64,000 nt of DNA from Nyssa sinensis (GCA_008638375.1 CM018050.1:27510220-27574219), one strand, 5' to 3'. Positions 22,523-34,803 are shown, counted from the first letter of the stretch. Notes: generated from the sequence alone by a model not told the origin. Program-made: numbers and translations.

Positions 22523-23014
22523 TTTCATTTATTGTAATCCTGGAGTTATCATTCTCTTGTATTGACTTGTTATCAATAAGATATCTCTTTTGTTACTTCT
22601 GCTCTCTTGGTCACTTTACTTCTTCTCTCTTTATTATTATTATTATAATGTGTTCAACAAGGCTAAATTCCAAAACCCATCATTCGCGATGACTAAGTAA
22701 GATAGACTTTTTTCAAAAGTAATGCAACATTCATACTTAGTAAGCTGAGTGCTAAGGATAGCTTGTACAAAATAATTGGAGATGGCTTCGTTTTTTTTAT
22801 GAAACATCGTAAGTATTCATTTTTTTTTAAGAAGCTTCACGTCTTAAATAGCTTCATCTACAAAAGGAGATATGACATGGGAGAGGCTCCAACCTTCGCG
22901 CTTAAAAAGTTTTGTGCTGAAGTTTGCTTTTGTTGTGGTCCCCCACTTTCATCTCGTAAGTGGAACAAAATAATCATTCATTCCGGGTATTGCAACTTTT
23001 ATGCTGAAAAAGTT

Positions 23015-23200
23015 TCACACATGATACATCTTGACGCACTTCATATTCAAGGGTCCTGTATACATGCTTGTCTCTATGCTTCTCAACTTGCAATACCCAC
23101 TTTCGTAGGCTTGGATGACTCTGAAAGGTCCTCCCCATTTTGGGGTGAACTTGGAAGTGAAACCTCCTTGCATGATGGGATCGATCATTTTTAGCACCAA
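23015..23200 (-). pseudogene. Tat1 integrase C-terminal piece
   Basis: Reads PKWGGPFRVIQAYESGYCKLRSIE, then TGPLNMKCVKMYHV. This is the GPY/F-like end of Tat/Ogre integrases (WEGPY...SGYYRL...PING pattern), which contributes to target contact. The core lies at higher coordinates, separated by stops. Confidence 0.7.
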
Positions 23201-23589
23201 ATTGCCTTCTTGAAGCTATCTTGAGCGAACTGTGGAATTGTATGCTCTTCTAAATATGAGCATGGTATATCTTGAGGTTTATGCGAGCTTTGTCCTCGTG
23301 CTAATCTAGGGCTTTCAAGCCCTCAACACGAATGTTATGGGGGACTTCGCTCGTGGTCGCAATTTGTGCTGATGGGATTGTAATCTTAGGCAGTAGGACA
23401 ACTTCCGCCTTATGGACTAGCAACATAGGCATTGCTTGAGTAAGTCTCTTTTAAGAGGTTTTGTATGCCCAAAGGGCCAAGGGAGTTGGTCTTCCCAATT
23501 TGAAGGGCTTTCATGAAGAATTTGACTGGGGATTTTTAACAAGGTCTAGTCAGCCACTTCTGCTTAGCCGTTCCCTTTGGGATAGTAAA

Positions 23590-23960
23590 GGTTGGACTTG
23601 TGATGATCTATCTGGATGAGGACAATAATTCGCGAACATGTCTATTGATAAATGGTGCCCTATTATCGGAGAGTATGGTTTTTGGGATGTCAAACTTGTA
23701 AATGATGTTTTCTTTGATGAAATTGGTTACAGCGGCTTCGGTGGCATGTTTGAGGGGAACAACTTCAACCCACTTTGTGTATAGATCTCTTGCCACTGGG
23801 ATCCAAATGTGTCTTTTTACAGCTAGATTGATAAGGCCGATTAAGTCCAATCCCCAAGTGTGGAAAGGCCAAGGAGTTGATATTATATGAAGATGTACTC
23901 AGGGGAATAAATTTTGTGGCCATGGACTTGAAAAGTATGGGCACTTTCACCCATGAGATT
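23590..23960 (-). pseudogene. Tat1 integrase core remnant
   Basis: MDLIGLINLAVKRHIWIPVARDLYTKWVEVVPLKHATEAAVTNFIKENIIYKFDIPKTILSDNRAPF shows the first catalytic Asp (MDLIG) and the second (ILSDN). The piece then ends before the expected Glu helix. The 3950-side frame is different, so a frameshift lies near 23850. 23200-23600 holds the rest of the domain in unreadable form. Confidence 0.65.
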
Positions 23961-24237
23961 TTGAGTCACTCTCTATAGTTGGTCAATAGTGGCCATTCTG
24001 GTAGAGCTTTGCAGCCCCTTGATGCTCCATTTGGTGGGTGAGCTTGAGTGCTTCCAATATCTCATCTACTTTTAATAACTACAGCATCTGCACGATTTGT
24101 GGGTATAGAGCCATCTTGAAAATAATAAATAGAAAGTTGTCTCCAATCATTCATTTGTTCCACAAAGTTGCATTTTGCCTTGCTTGGAGATTCCTAACAT
24201 GTAGGACATTTGTGTTGAAGGTTGAGGGCATCCCTCG

Positions 24238-25000
24238 TCATGTTTGGCCAATAATACCCTTATCTTTGCATCCACTTGTAAAGACTGATGTCCCCAAGAC
24301 CACATGATTGGTTATGGACTTCTTGAAGTCTCCTTCGCACATTTTCTTCGCTAAACCATCGCATGAGGGTTCCTCCCGTCGTTCTAAAGTAGAGCTCATC
24401 ATGATAGAGAGTGAATTGCCTAAGTTGGCAACTAGGAGGCTTCCTTGGTAGTCTTGCAACTGATTTCTTATTGGAGTGTGCCAGTCAGGCGGCTTTGCTT
24501 CTTCTGTTGCAACTTCTCTTGTAGTAGACAAGACGGTTACCTTAGAGATTTCCACACTAGTTTTTTCATTTTCAATTTTAACTTTGGAAGCAAGGGTTGC
24601 TAAGGCATCCGGGCGCCTATTGTGTGTCCTAGGTGCATGCTCAATGGTGATGGTTTCAAATTTAACCATCCATTTTTGAAAAATGGTCTAGTATGCCACT
24701 AAGGCGGGCTCCTTGGTCCCATATTCACCCGTGGTCTGCCTTACCACTAAGTTAAAGTCTCCTTTTATGCACAGTGTGGAAATTCCTAAGTTGTGCGCAA
24801 CTATAAGCCCCAAGACTAGAGTTTTATATTCTGCCTCTTTGTTTGTGCACTTGAAGTCCAATTTGTAAAAGAGACTTATCTTCTCCCCCTTTTCTAATGC
24901 TAGTATGACTCCTGCTCCTCCCCTGAAAGAGGTGGATGATCCATCGAAGTTAAGAGTCCATCATTTTTGTGTAACCCTCGCCCAGCATGCTTCAAAATCA
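24238..25000 (-). pseudogene. Tat1 second RNase H (aRNH) remnant
   Basis: The 24669-24238 piece starts MVKFETITIEHAPRTHNRRPDALATLASK, the C-terminal part of the archaeal-type RNase H that Tat elements carry after their gypsy RNase H. The N-terminal half (24950-24680) is only legible in fragments. The last acidic residue (PDALA) is kept. Low-quality sequence with no open frame follows toward the integrase. Confidence 0.65.
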
Positions 25001-25161
25001 TCTTCTAGAAGTTCATCCGAAGGAGGTTCAAAGTCTCCACTAAGAAATTGAGCAAGGAGATCCACCAAAACTTGGCTTTTAATGGCTTTTGGCGTGATAC
25101 ATTTGACATCAAATTTTGCAAAGGATAGTAACCATCATGCAAGTTTACCTGAAAGTACTGG

Positions 25162-26395
25162 TCATATGAGCAAATATCGGATGCGATCATACTTGGGGAT
25201 TAAGTGAAGGGAGTATGAAAGCAAGTAGTGCCTGAACGTTTGGGCTAGAAAAACTAATGCGAGACAGTAGCGCTCAAGAATGGAGTATCTAGTTTCAGGA
25301 CCTCGAATTATTTGGCTGATGTAGTACACCGATTTTTCTTGTCCGTCTATCTCTTGAGCGAGGAGTGCCCTTATTGATCGAGGGGTACTTGTAAGGTAGA
25401 GCAAGAGGGGATTTCCCTACTGTGGAAATATAATGGTATGTGGAGAACTCATAACTTCTTTGACTAGGCTGAAGGCTTTCTCATGTTCTTCATGCCACTC
25501 GTAAGGAGTTTTATCTTTAAACAATGAGCTGAATGGCTGAGTGATCTCTGTTAGGGCATGAATGAATCTTTTGAGATAGTTTAATTTTCCAAGAAAGCTC
25601 ATGAGTTACTTTTGCGAAGTTGGTTGTGGCATATTTTGTATTGACGTGATCTTTGCTAGGTCTACCTCCATCCCGTGTCTGTAGACAATGCATCCTAAGA
25701 ATTTCCATGTTGTGACTCCAAAGGTAGGGCATAAATGAATCTTCTGAGATAGTTTAATTTTCCAAGAAAGCTTATGAGTTGTTTTTGCGAAGTTGGTTGC
25801 GGCATATTTTGTATTGATGTGACCTTCGCTAGGTCTACCTCGATCCCATGTTTGTGGACAATGCATCCTAAGAATTTCCATTTTGTGACTCCAAAGGCAC
25901 ATTTGAGTGGATAGAGGAAAAGTTTGAACTTTCGGCATCTTTTGTTGACATAGAATTCTAAGTTCTTATGGAGCATGTCATGGAAAATGTAAGTCATAGC
26001 GCGCTGATACGTTGCCCTTAGATTTTATAGACCAAAAGGCATGACTTGATTAAAAAAGTTCTCGATTAGCATTCTGAAGGCCGTCTTGAGCGCATCTGTG
26101 AGATCCAGCTTGATTTTATTATACCCGCTAAAGCCATTCATGAAGGAAAACATATGATTTCTTGCTATGGCATCGATGAGGGTGTCAACGTTCGAGAGTG
26201 GAAAATCATCATTCAGGCAAGCTTGGTTGAGGTCCTGAACGTTAACACATACTCGAAATCTGATTGTTCCTTTTTCTGATCTAGACGACATTGGACTACC
26301 AAGTAGGGTGTTGGATAGGCTTGATGAAATCTGTTGCTTGCAACTTTTCTATTTCTGTCTTGATTTGAAGTTCTAGTTCTGGGCGAAAGGTGCAC
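25162..26395 (-). pseudogene. Tat1 reverse transcriptase and gypsy RNase H (decayed, internal duplication)
   Basis: 26291-26025 reads FRVCVNVQDLNQACLNDDFPLSNVDTLIDAIARNHMFSFMNGFSGYNKIKLD, the RT palm start. The FMDAYSGYNQI Asp is Asn (FMNGFSGYNKI). 25997-25695 reads MTYIFHDMLHKNLEFYVNK, then KCAFGVTKWKFLGCIV. The catalytic YVDD box is reduced to YVN and about 20 following codons are gone. 25404-25162 carries the RNase H-type stretch EIDGQEKSVYYISQIIRGPETRYSILERYCLALVF. A 173-bp tandem duplication shifts the frame. Dead enzyme. Confidence 0.75.
25552..25897. repeat. 173-bp tandem duplication inside Tat1 RT
   Basis: Copies 25552-25724 and 25725-25897 both start TAGGGCATRAATGAATCTT and end GTGACTCCAAAGG. 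The unit encodes the FGVTKWKFLGCIV...LGKLNYL segment of RT. The period is not a multiple of three, so the frame changes at the junction. Confidence 0.85.
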
Positions 26396-26400
26396 AGAGC

Positions 26401-27093
26401 TTGCTTGATTAGATTTGTTGTCTGAATAGTGTTGAGCTTATGTGAGGTAACTTTTAGTTCAATTCTTGGCATTTCCTAGTACGACCAAATAAACACATTA
26501 GAGTACTCATGCAGCAGCGAAAGTAGGGATTTTTTTTTGTACTTCAGGGAGATGTTTGGCAATGAAGACTCGTTGCAAAGTTTTTTCATTCGCGCCCAAT
26601 TTAACTTCTTCTAGTTATTGTTGTTGTAGGTGGGGGCCATCTTGGAAACTTTAGAAGCTTTCTTGGACTCATCTATTACTTCTAGTTTGGCACGTTCTAT
26701 CACGAAACACTCTCCTCTAAGCTTAGCCAAGTGTCCCTCTTCTAATCCTGCGCGCCGTCATAAGTGGTAAATAATCTGACCATCAAGAGTTTGAACCTTT
26801 ATGATCTTGGGCTGGTTCTTTCCCTTTCATTTTCTTTTATTCTCCTTCAAGGGCTCGAAGTGGTTCCTCTACGCGTCTTCTCATCTAAGGAAAGGTGTGG
26901 CAATAATGGTGAAGGAGAATGAAGGATCGTTGTTGGCATATTCGGTGTAGTAGGCCACATCAGTGTATCTTGATTCACTTTTTGCAAAAAAGCACGAAGA
27001 ACCTTTAATCGTAACAACTATCTTGTTCAAAATTCCCTTAGCACATTGGTGGTAGGTAGATGGTATCAAACCCCATGTTGACAATGCAAACAC
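26401..27093 (-). pseudogene. Tat1 protease-linker region remnant
   Basis: 27093-26881 reads TWGLIPSTYHQCAKGILNKIVVTIKG, then FFAKSESRYTDVAYYTEY. It resembles the segment after the aspartic protease of Ogre/Tat polyproteins (the GAVPSTLHQ region). The upstream protease core and gag are absent because another LTR starts at about 27085. 26880-26401 shows no open frame. Confidence 0.55.
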
Positions 27094-27160
27094 CTCATTT
27101 TTTGACCCTTGATTAAGTAGTAAAAATCAATGATTGTGCTAAAAAACCTATTTCAAGTAG

Positions 27161-27259
27161 GGACTCTTCTCGACTATATCCTATTCTCATTAGGACTCCT
27201 CCTGATAGAGTTCTATTCCCACGAGGACTCTTCAGCCAGAGTCTTAGTTCCATTAAGAC
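27161..27259. repeat. left fragment of the 63-bp minisatellite
   Basis: About 1.5 monomers (GGACTCTTCTCGAC, ATTAGGACTCCTCCTGATAGAG, GAGGACTCTTCAGCCAGAGTC) before the outer solo LTR cuts in. The array resumes in register at 32824. Confidence 0.85.
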
Positions 27260-27680
27260 TGTAGAGATCTAAAAAATGAGGGTAAATTTTTCATCTTTGC
27301 CGGTAGGACACTATTCATGCACAGTCTTACTGGTAGGACGTTTACATGCATCATTTAGGCATAAGTCATGTTTAGGAGCATAATTTGAATGTTCCATAGA
27401 AGAAACATATGCTTAGAATATTAAAATACACCTACTGTGCGAATTTGAGCCTAAACGGAAACAATTTCAAAAATTAGACCAAAAGGGCATCCCGGGTGGA
27501 ACCGGCCAAACTCGGCTACAGGAAAAAATTTATTTTTTTGAAAGTTTTCATTTAAAATGATTTTAAGAACTTTGGCTAAAACAAAACATCAAATTGAGGC
27601 ATTTCAGGACAAGTTGTAGTGTAACGGAGTCCCGGATTCATTAAGGGCAAAAGGGTCATTTTGCACCTTTGCCCCTCCAC

Positions 27681-27688
27681 TATAAATA
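27681..27688 (+). promoter_or_regulatory. TATA box of the outer solo LTR
   Basis: TATAAATA in CTCCACTATAAATACAGCCC, about 420 bp inside the LTR. It is the main reason for calling the LTR + oriented. Confidence 0.55.
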
Positions 27689-28828
27689 CAGCCCCTTAGT
27701 TTATTTTTTTCATAGTTTGGTCTGAGATTCATAGTAAAGCAAGTTCATGGAGAAAAAGCCCTAGGTTCTCCAAGCTTCAAGCCACCAAAACACACTCCTA
27801 GGCCAATATTCTTGCGAGGCTTCCTTCTAAGAAGTTGTTCCTCTCATCAAGACCTATATTCTCACAAATCGGTTCGGCTGTATAGCGAACACAACTTCCT
27901 CGATTTGAGAAAAACCATTCTAGGTATTATATTTTTCTAAGTAATGAATAGGATTAAGTTTAGGGGTGATTTACATGTTGATTGAATGATTCATATGTTT
28001 ATTTGATGTTAGAAAATCACTTAGGACATAGTTGCTTTGAAAGACCTAGAGTTGATCGTTTATGTACTTATGTGTTCTGTGTTATTCTTTGGGAATTTGG
28101 TAAAGTGATAAACATGAACCATGACTATATGTTTAATTCATTGTATTCTAGCTTATGTTAATATGAAGAAACTCTTATGGTTGGAAAGTTATGATTTATT
28201 CAAGGTGTTGGTACTTTATACATTTTTGTAATCTTTGAGAATTTGTCAAAGTGATGAACATGTAACTTGTTTGTATGTTTGATTCATTGTATTCTAGCTT
28301 ACATTCATGTAGAGAAACTCTTGTGGTTTGAGAGTTATGATTTATTCCATGTGTTGGTGCTTTATGTAATTTATGATATTTGAGAAATTGTTAAGGTTGT
28401 GAATATGCAATGTGTTTATATGTGAAATTGATTGGATTACATGTTAGGTTCATGTAGACAAAGTTTTGTGATATGAAAGTTATAGTTGCTTTATGTACAT
28501 TGCATTATTTGAAATATGTTTCTTGTTTTGATAAAAATGCTTCATTAGGATTGTATTATAGCATGGTGAAATCAAAGCATATTAGCGTACGGTGAATCCT
28601 TTGAAAACATAGTGTGGGTTGAGCACTTGGTGCAATGCATTAGGAGGGTGTAGATCCTGTGGTGAAAAACCCAAAATTGGCCATTGCATTGGTGCTTGCT
28701 TACCCAACTGGAGCGATCCATGAACAGGTGTTGGTACTCAGATATCCAACGGGAGCGATCCGTAAACCGAGACATGGTGGCATAGAGTTTGCATGGGTGT
28801 GTCACACATATTGCTCTTGCATTGTATT

Positions 28829-31234
28829 TGTCACGCCTCGGATTTCCACAAACCCGAGGGTGAGTGAAAAGAAATTAAAAGAAATAAATAAATGTACAAT
28901 TAAAGAAATTAAAGTGAAGTTCACCCATTACTTCCTCAAATTAACGCTAAATTCTTATCCCGACATGTGTTCCAATTAATTTAAGTTATATTTGAAAACG
29001 GTCTTTGAAAACAATCTCAAATTAGCCCCAAAATTTATCATTTTTTCGAATTTCTTCCCCAGTCATTTAGAGCCCTTTTTCACCCATATTTCAACCTATT
29101 TTTTCCTAAGCTTTTTAAGCCATTTCCTACCCATTTCAGCCCACTTTTTTCCTAATCTCTAGCCCCCATTTTTTTGATACTTTTCTCACCCATTCCGAGG
29201 TTGTTTCATACACTTATCAATTGTTAATTTTTCCAAAATTTTGGGCATAGTTTCCTTTGTTTTTTTTTTTCCAAGTTATTTCTTTCACCTAATAGTCACA
29301 AAATATATATGTAAAATTTCATAAACATCCACCCTCACTCAGTGGCCACAACTTCCATCAATTCATATACATTCATCTAAGATGCATTTAAATGAAATAT
29401 CAAGCATTTACTTGGGTCTCAACCCATAAAATTTACAATGGCCCAAGGCCAAAAGTTTACATCTTCTTCCAAGTATAAAATAAAATAAGTACATGTCCAA
29501 AAATAAATACAACCAGTTGGGCTTATGCCCATACATCCCAAAAAGTGCCCCAAGGGCCAAATCTCCAAAGAAGTTCGTATCCTCCTGTCCTTCAAGACTT
29601 GCACAAGTCTCAAGTTCCGAGGTCTCATTTGAAATGGTATCCCACGAATGGGTCAGCTCAACTGCTGGTATGATCACAAGCTAATGCTAGAAACAAATCT
29701 AGGACGTGGCATGTGCAAGTGTGCATTTATAAACCATGCATTTCCCTTCCCAATGATCAATGCAATGCAAGGCAACATGTATGACACACACATGCAAACT
29801 CTATGCCACACCCATGTCTCATGATACGGTCCTTCCCCGCTGGTATAAGTACCGCCACGTATGTCTCCTTTTCGGTGCGCCCCCGATGGAATGGAGTACC
29901 AACGGCCAAATTTTGGGTTTTTCACCACAGGATCTGCACCCTCATAATGTCCGGCACCACGTGCCACCCACACCATGTTTCCAAAGAACCATCTTATGCC
30001 AAGATGCCATGATTTCATCATGCAAACTTAATGTGACATTTCAACGGACACATGGTGTGCCCCTTTTCAAGTCATGTATTCCACCCCATAAAACGCTTAA
30101 TTTTACACTTCCAAAACATCATTTACATGCATATACTATGGCCACACATGTCAAGGCACATTCAAACTACAAAACCACTATACTAGCAATTCACAAAGAT
30201 TATGTTAAACTTTTCACAAATTGCTAAAATTTCATAAAGCTTCCCCACCTCAACCTATCACATTTCCTTCGTGACATCAAGTAATTGTTCAACATAAATA
30301 CACATCAAAACATAGCAATCTAACATATAGACAAGCCACATGTTATTCATAATGATAAAACATCAATTAAATCAAAGGAAATAAAAATTTTCAAATTTCT
30401 AACTCTAGGTTCTTCAAAATAACACCACTTAAATAACTTCCTAACCACAAATACATCTCTAAGCAGCTCAAATAACACATAGAAAGGTAGGAAAAGCTAG
30501 ATATATTTTTAGTTTAGCAAGAAACCATACCTAAATCCATTTTCTTAAACTGAGAAGGATGTACTTGCTGGATGAAAAAAAATTTTGGTGAATATATAGT
30601 ACTCGTTGAGCTGAACACTTTCTCAGAAGAAAGTTCGGCGAAATTCCCTCTTGAAATGTGTGTTTCGACAGCTTGAAAATGTGTGATTTTAGGGCTTTTC
30701 TCTCCCTCTCTCTATATGGACGAAATATCTAGAGATTCTGATTGCTTAAGTGATAAGAATGAACTAGATGAGCTGTATTTACAGTGGGGAATCAAAGGGG
30801 CAAGGAAAATGACCATTTTGTCCTTAATGAGGGCATGAACCCCGTTACTCTACAGATCATTCCTAAACACCTCAAATTGAAATTATGTTTCATCCAATGT
30901 TCATAAAATTACTTTAAATCAAAATTATTAGAAGGAAACATTTTCATTTGAGGTCGGCTTAGACCCGTTCCACCTGGGTCACCCGAATACCCTTTTTGTC
31001 CAATTCCAGAAACCATTTCCGTTTCGGCTAATTTTCATACAGCGGATACGTCACATTATTCTAAGCACTTTACTCTTCTATGACACACTTTAAATATGCC
31101 TCTAAATAGGTCGTTCGGTAAAAACAGTGTAAAAAGGCACTTTACCAATAGAACCGACAAAATTGATAAACTATGCATGCAAAGTGTTTTACCTCAAAAA
31201 TGAAAAATTTACTCTCATTTTTTGGATCTTTACA
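28829..31234 (-). mobile_element. inner solo LTR, 2406 bp, with perfect target duplication
   Basis: On + it runs from TGTCACGCCTCGG at 28829 to GGATCTTTACA at 31234. GTATT directly flanks both sides (28824-28828 and 31235-31239). On - it reads TGTAAAGATCC...GGCGTGACA, the same family as the outer copy but opposite in orientation. Shared words include CACGAATGGGTCAGCTCAAC and GGCATGTGCAAGTG. It holds no ORF with recognisable domains. It is the youngest visible event in this nest apart from possibly Tat2. Confidence 0.9.
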
Positions 31235-32823
31235 GTATTAATGAATTGGAAGGCATGTAGATTATAAATGTACACTTGCACATGCCACACCTTAACTTTG
31301 TTCCTTGCATTAGCATTGTGTCAAACTAGAAGTTGAGCTGACCCATTCGTTGGATATCAAATTACAGATGACACTCCTGGTACTTGAGACTTGTTGAAGT
31401 CTTAAAGAAAGGAAGGAAAATGGACTATGAAGAAGATTTGGCCCTTGGGGCATATTTTGTATATATGACATAAGCCCAAATGACTTGTATTTCAATATAG
31501 TTGGATGGTGAACTATAGACCTTGAATCATTTTGCAATGTAAGGGTTTGAAACCACAATGACATGTGGTGCACTTTTGTTAAATGTGTAACAAATGTATG
31601 TGTTGAAAGAAATGATATGTCGTATATCTTTGTTAAATCAACATCATATGTATATATATTGAGATAAATAGATGTGTATGTTGAAAACAAGGGATGTATG
31701 TTTAATTTACATGAATTGTGGCCACCGAGTGAGGGTGGGTTGTGACATACTTATACATATGAGGTATTGCAAAATATTAGGTAAAAAAATGCTTAGAAAA
31801 TAAAGGAAACCATGTCAAAATTGTGTGAAATTAAAAGAGCCATTAGGTGTATAAAATGCCCATGAAAAAATGGGAAAAAGTGCCACAAAGTAAGGGTTAA
31901 AAGCCTTGAGGAAATAGGCCAAAACTAGAGAAATTTAGCCATAGCCGCTACAAAAAAAAAATTCAGAAATAGGAAAAATAGGTTGTAGCCATGAACAGTA
32001 AAAATGCTGAAAATCAGAAACAGCTCTCTCTTGCTATAGTAATAGCCCCAGTTGCACGCCCACGCGCGTGCACTGGGCCTTACGAGTGCCCCGCACGCGT
32101 GCTGTGCTTGCTCACCTGCCTACCACGCGTTGCAGCCTGCCTTGCGCGCCCCACGGCCATGTGCGTGGCCTGCTTGCTACCTGTTGCTTGGTAGCCCTTA
32201 TGCACCTAATTCCTTGCTCTTTTGACCTCACCTCTTGGCCACTTTTTAAGCTATATTTAACCACCTTTTTTGGGCCATATTTAGGCACCCTATTGGGCCA
32301 TGTTTGGCCAATCCTTGGGTCATTTTTGGTCACCTTTTGGGTCATGTTTGGTCATCCTATTGGGCTATATTTGACTACACTTATGGGCCATGTTTGACCA
32401 CTTACTTGGACTAATCTTTGGTAGGCTCTTTGACCAATTCTTGGCTATGTTTTAGGGCCTTTTAAGGCCCATTTGAGCCATTGTTCCAACACTTATTTAG
32501 GGACATTTTTTGGGCGATCTTGGAGGCCATACTTGAACAAGCCTTAGATTATTTTTGACCATTGGTTGATGTGATTTGTGACTACCATTGGTAACCCATC
32601 TTGGGGTAAGCCATATGTCTGATTTTTTTTTTTTATTTTGGGGACGTTTGAGTGACATTATGAGACTATTTTGGTTAAGTCATTTAGCAAGTATTCGTTT
32701 TAAATTTTGGGAAAAATTGGGAAAATGAATGAATAATCAATTAATCCATCTTATAACTTTTCATTTACCTTTCTTGTTTCATTTCACTCATTCCTCGAGT
32801 TTGTAGAAATTCAGGGCGTGACA

Positions 32824-33500
32824 AGGACTCCTTCTGATAGAGTCCTATTCATGCTAGGCCTCTCTTTCCAGAGTCTCAGTTCTATTAGGACTCCTCTTGA
32901 CAGAGTCCTATTCCCGCTAGGACTCTACTGCCAGAGTCCCAGTCCAAGTAGGACTCTTTTCGACAAAGCCCCGCTCCCGTAATAACTCTTCTATCAGAGT
33001 CCTAGTCCTAATAGGACTCCTCCTAACAGAGTCCCACTCCTATTAAGACTCTCTTTCCAAAGTCCTAGTCCAAGTAGAACTTTTCCTGATAGAGTCCCAC
33101 TCTCGTTTGGACTCTCTTATCAGAGTCCCAGTCCATGTAGGAGTCTTTCCGACAAAGTCTCACTCCCATTAGGACTCTACTGCTAGAGTCCTAGTTCAAG
33201 TAGGAATCTTCTCGATAGAGTCCCACTCCCGTTAGGACTCTCCTACCACAGTTCTAGTCCAAGTAGGACTTTTTTCGATATAGTCCCATTCTCGGTAGGA
33301 CTCTCCTATCAGAGTCACAGTCCAAGTAGGACTCTTCTCGACAAAATCCCACTCCCGTTAGGACTCTTTTGCTAGAGTCCCAATCCAAGTAGAACTCTTT
33401 CCGATAAAGTCTCACTCCCATTACGACTCTCCTACCAGAGTCGCAATCTAAGTAGGACTCTTCTCGACAGAGTCTCACTCCTGTTAGGACTCTTCTTCCT
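32824..33500. repeat. 63-bp minisatellite, main block of about 10.7 copies
   Basis: Monomer starts fall at 32888, 32951, 33014 and 33077, giving a 63-bp period. Each monomer is two half-units of about 31-32 bp, GGACTCTTCTCGACAGAGTC... and GGACTCTCCTACCAGAGTC.... Each half is a potential hairpin (GGACTCT with AGAGTCC, 6-7 nt loop). Together with 27161-27259 it gives about 12 monomers. Confidence 0.9.
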
Positions 33501-33900
33501 ATCAAAAAACGTTTCGGTAACTTTGGCACATTTTTACCCACTAAGGGCATTTTGGTGATTTTGGCACAATCGTACCCTCAATAGGACTTCCATGTTACTT
33601 GAAGGGACTTTTCATAATTTCTATATCATTTTGCCCATATGGGGGTAATTTGGTAATTTTAGCCCTTTAGTGACAAATTGGGGGTAATTTGGTCTTTTCA
33701 CACGTCTTGTGGCAATCTAGAGATTCTTTACCAAATTGGGGGCAATTTGGTAATCTTGAATGATAATAGTCTATTTAGGCTTAATTAAGACTTTCCACTT
33801 TTAGAGTTTCCATAAATCTGGTTGTTGGATATTTTCTTAAATGGAGATACATTGAACCTAGACATTTTCATTTTAGAGTTTATTTTCCATTTAAATTCTA
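33501..33900 (+). other. rest of LTR-X before the gap, no gene
   Basis: Several words like GGGGGTAATTTGGTAATTTT and GGGCATTTTGGTGATTTTGG recur (33545, 33643, 33670, 33740). No ORF. Confidence 0.5.
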
Positions 33901-34000
33901 NNNNNNNNNNNNNNNNNNNNNNNNNNNNNNNNNNNNNNNNNNNNNNNNNNNNNNNNNNNNNNNNNNNNNNNNNNNNNNNNNNNNNNNNNNNNNNNNNNNN
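33901..34000. other. assembly gap of 100 N
   Basis: Exactly 100 N, the usual placeholder for a gap of unknown size. ORFs read through it are meaningless. Confidence 0.99.
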
Positions 34001-34099
34001 AAATCTTGATAAGAAAAAATATCTATCGACTGCTATCATAGCTTCAAGAGCCTTTTGGTTATTTCTTAGTATTTCGGTTATCTATTCATGCTTCTCCAT

Positions 34100-34803
34100 T
34101 GATGCTGCACTCTTTGGCCCACGTGAGATCCAAGCTCGGCTCCCTACGAAACACTAGAAACAGAAGATCAGAGGACCACCGGGTTGGCTCCGGCGGTAGC
34201 CGCTCCGATGCTTAAGTCAATAAAACTAAATTGAAAGACTTGTAATGAAAGTCAAAATAATGAGCATGAAAATAAAGCGTACCTTAAGGGTTGATTTTAT
34301 AGGTGGTTGTTCTCCCAAGTTGATTAGGATTTGGAACCATGAATATAGGGATTAGATCTTCAGAGATATAAGTTACCTTGTTGAATATGGAAACTCAAAG
34401 TGGCAGTTCCCTTGTTGGAAACAACTTCCTTATTCCTTGCTCGGAGCTTGTTGAGGCGGTGATAAGATCTGATTATTAACTTACTGTACTGCAAGTTTGC
34501 ATCGGTATATATTTAGCTTTGTAGGAGAGCTACCTTGCTTTGATACTGTGAGTTCGGTTCATTTGGGCTACGCCTTTGATTGACTGAGAATGAGTTATAC
34601 GACCGAGCATGAACTGAATGACCGAACATAAGTCATGTGGCCGATCATGAACTGATTGACCGAACATAAGTCATGTGGCCGATCATGAACTGATTGACCG
34701 AGCCCAGGTCGTATGACCGAGCATAATCTGAATGACCGAGCCTGAGTCGATCCGTACTTACACGTGTCGTGCAGTGGTTGATGTGTCACATAGTGGTATA
34801 TCA
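34100..34803 (-). repeat. 3' LTR of Tat2
   Basis: Starts TGATGCTGCACTCTTTGG and ends GTGGTATATCA on +. It contains a run of degenerate words of the type CCGANCATGAACTGA/TGACCGA (34600-34740). It is 704 bp, the same length as its partner. Confidence 0.95.

Larger units (their letters stand above)
17601..27084 (-). mobile_element. Tat1: decayed Tat/Ogre-type Ty3/gypsy element
   Basis: Pol reads on - from protease-type sequence (27093) through RT (about 26400-25417), RNase H domains (25404-24238) and integrase (about 23960-23015). A convergent extra ORF on + (18973-22522) lies at the 3' end. The PSTYHQC motif, the SGYCKLRSIE...PLNMK motif and the second RNase H are Tat-lineage traits. All frames are broken. 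The gag end is missing: at about 27085 a different LTR begins, so Tat1 was interrupted or truncated there. Confidence 0.7.
27260..32823 (+). mobile_element. outer solo LTR, about 3.15 kb without its own insertion
   Basis: Starts TGTAGAGATC at 27260 and ends GGGCGTGACA at 32823. It is flanked by AAGAC (27255-27259) and AGGAC (32824-32828), a 5-bp target duplication with one mismatch. It is split by the inner solo LTR at 28829-31234. It has a TATA box at 27681 (TATAAATA) on the same strand as the TG start. A GC-rich patch (32050-32170, many CGCG words) and a degenerate run of GGGCCATRTTTGRCCA-type words (32220-32560) lie near its end. There is no coding capacity. The solo state implies LTR-LTR recombination of a long-LTR gypsy element. 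Confidence 0.8.

Noticed and set aside
29408..30227. Several 60-155 codon ORFs on both strands
   Set aside because: They lie wholly inside the inner solo LTR, overlap each other in opposite frames and show no motif.
33785..34157. ORFs of 84 and 111 codons across the N run
   Set aside because: Translation through 100 N is meaningless; flanks are LTR sequence.
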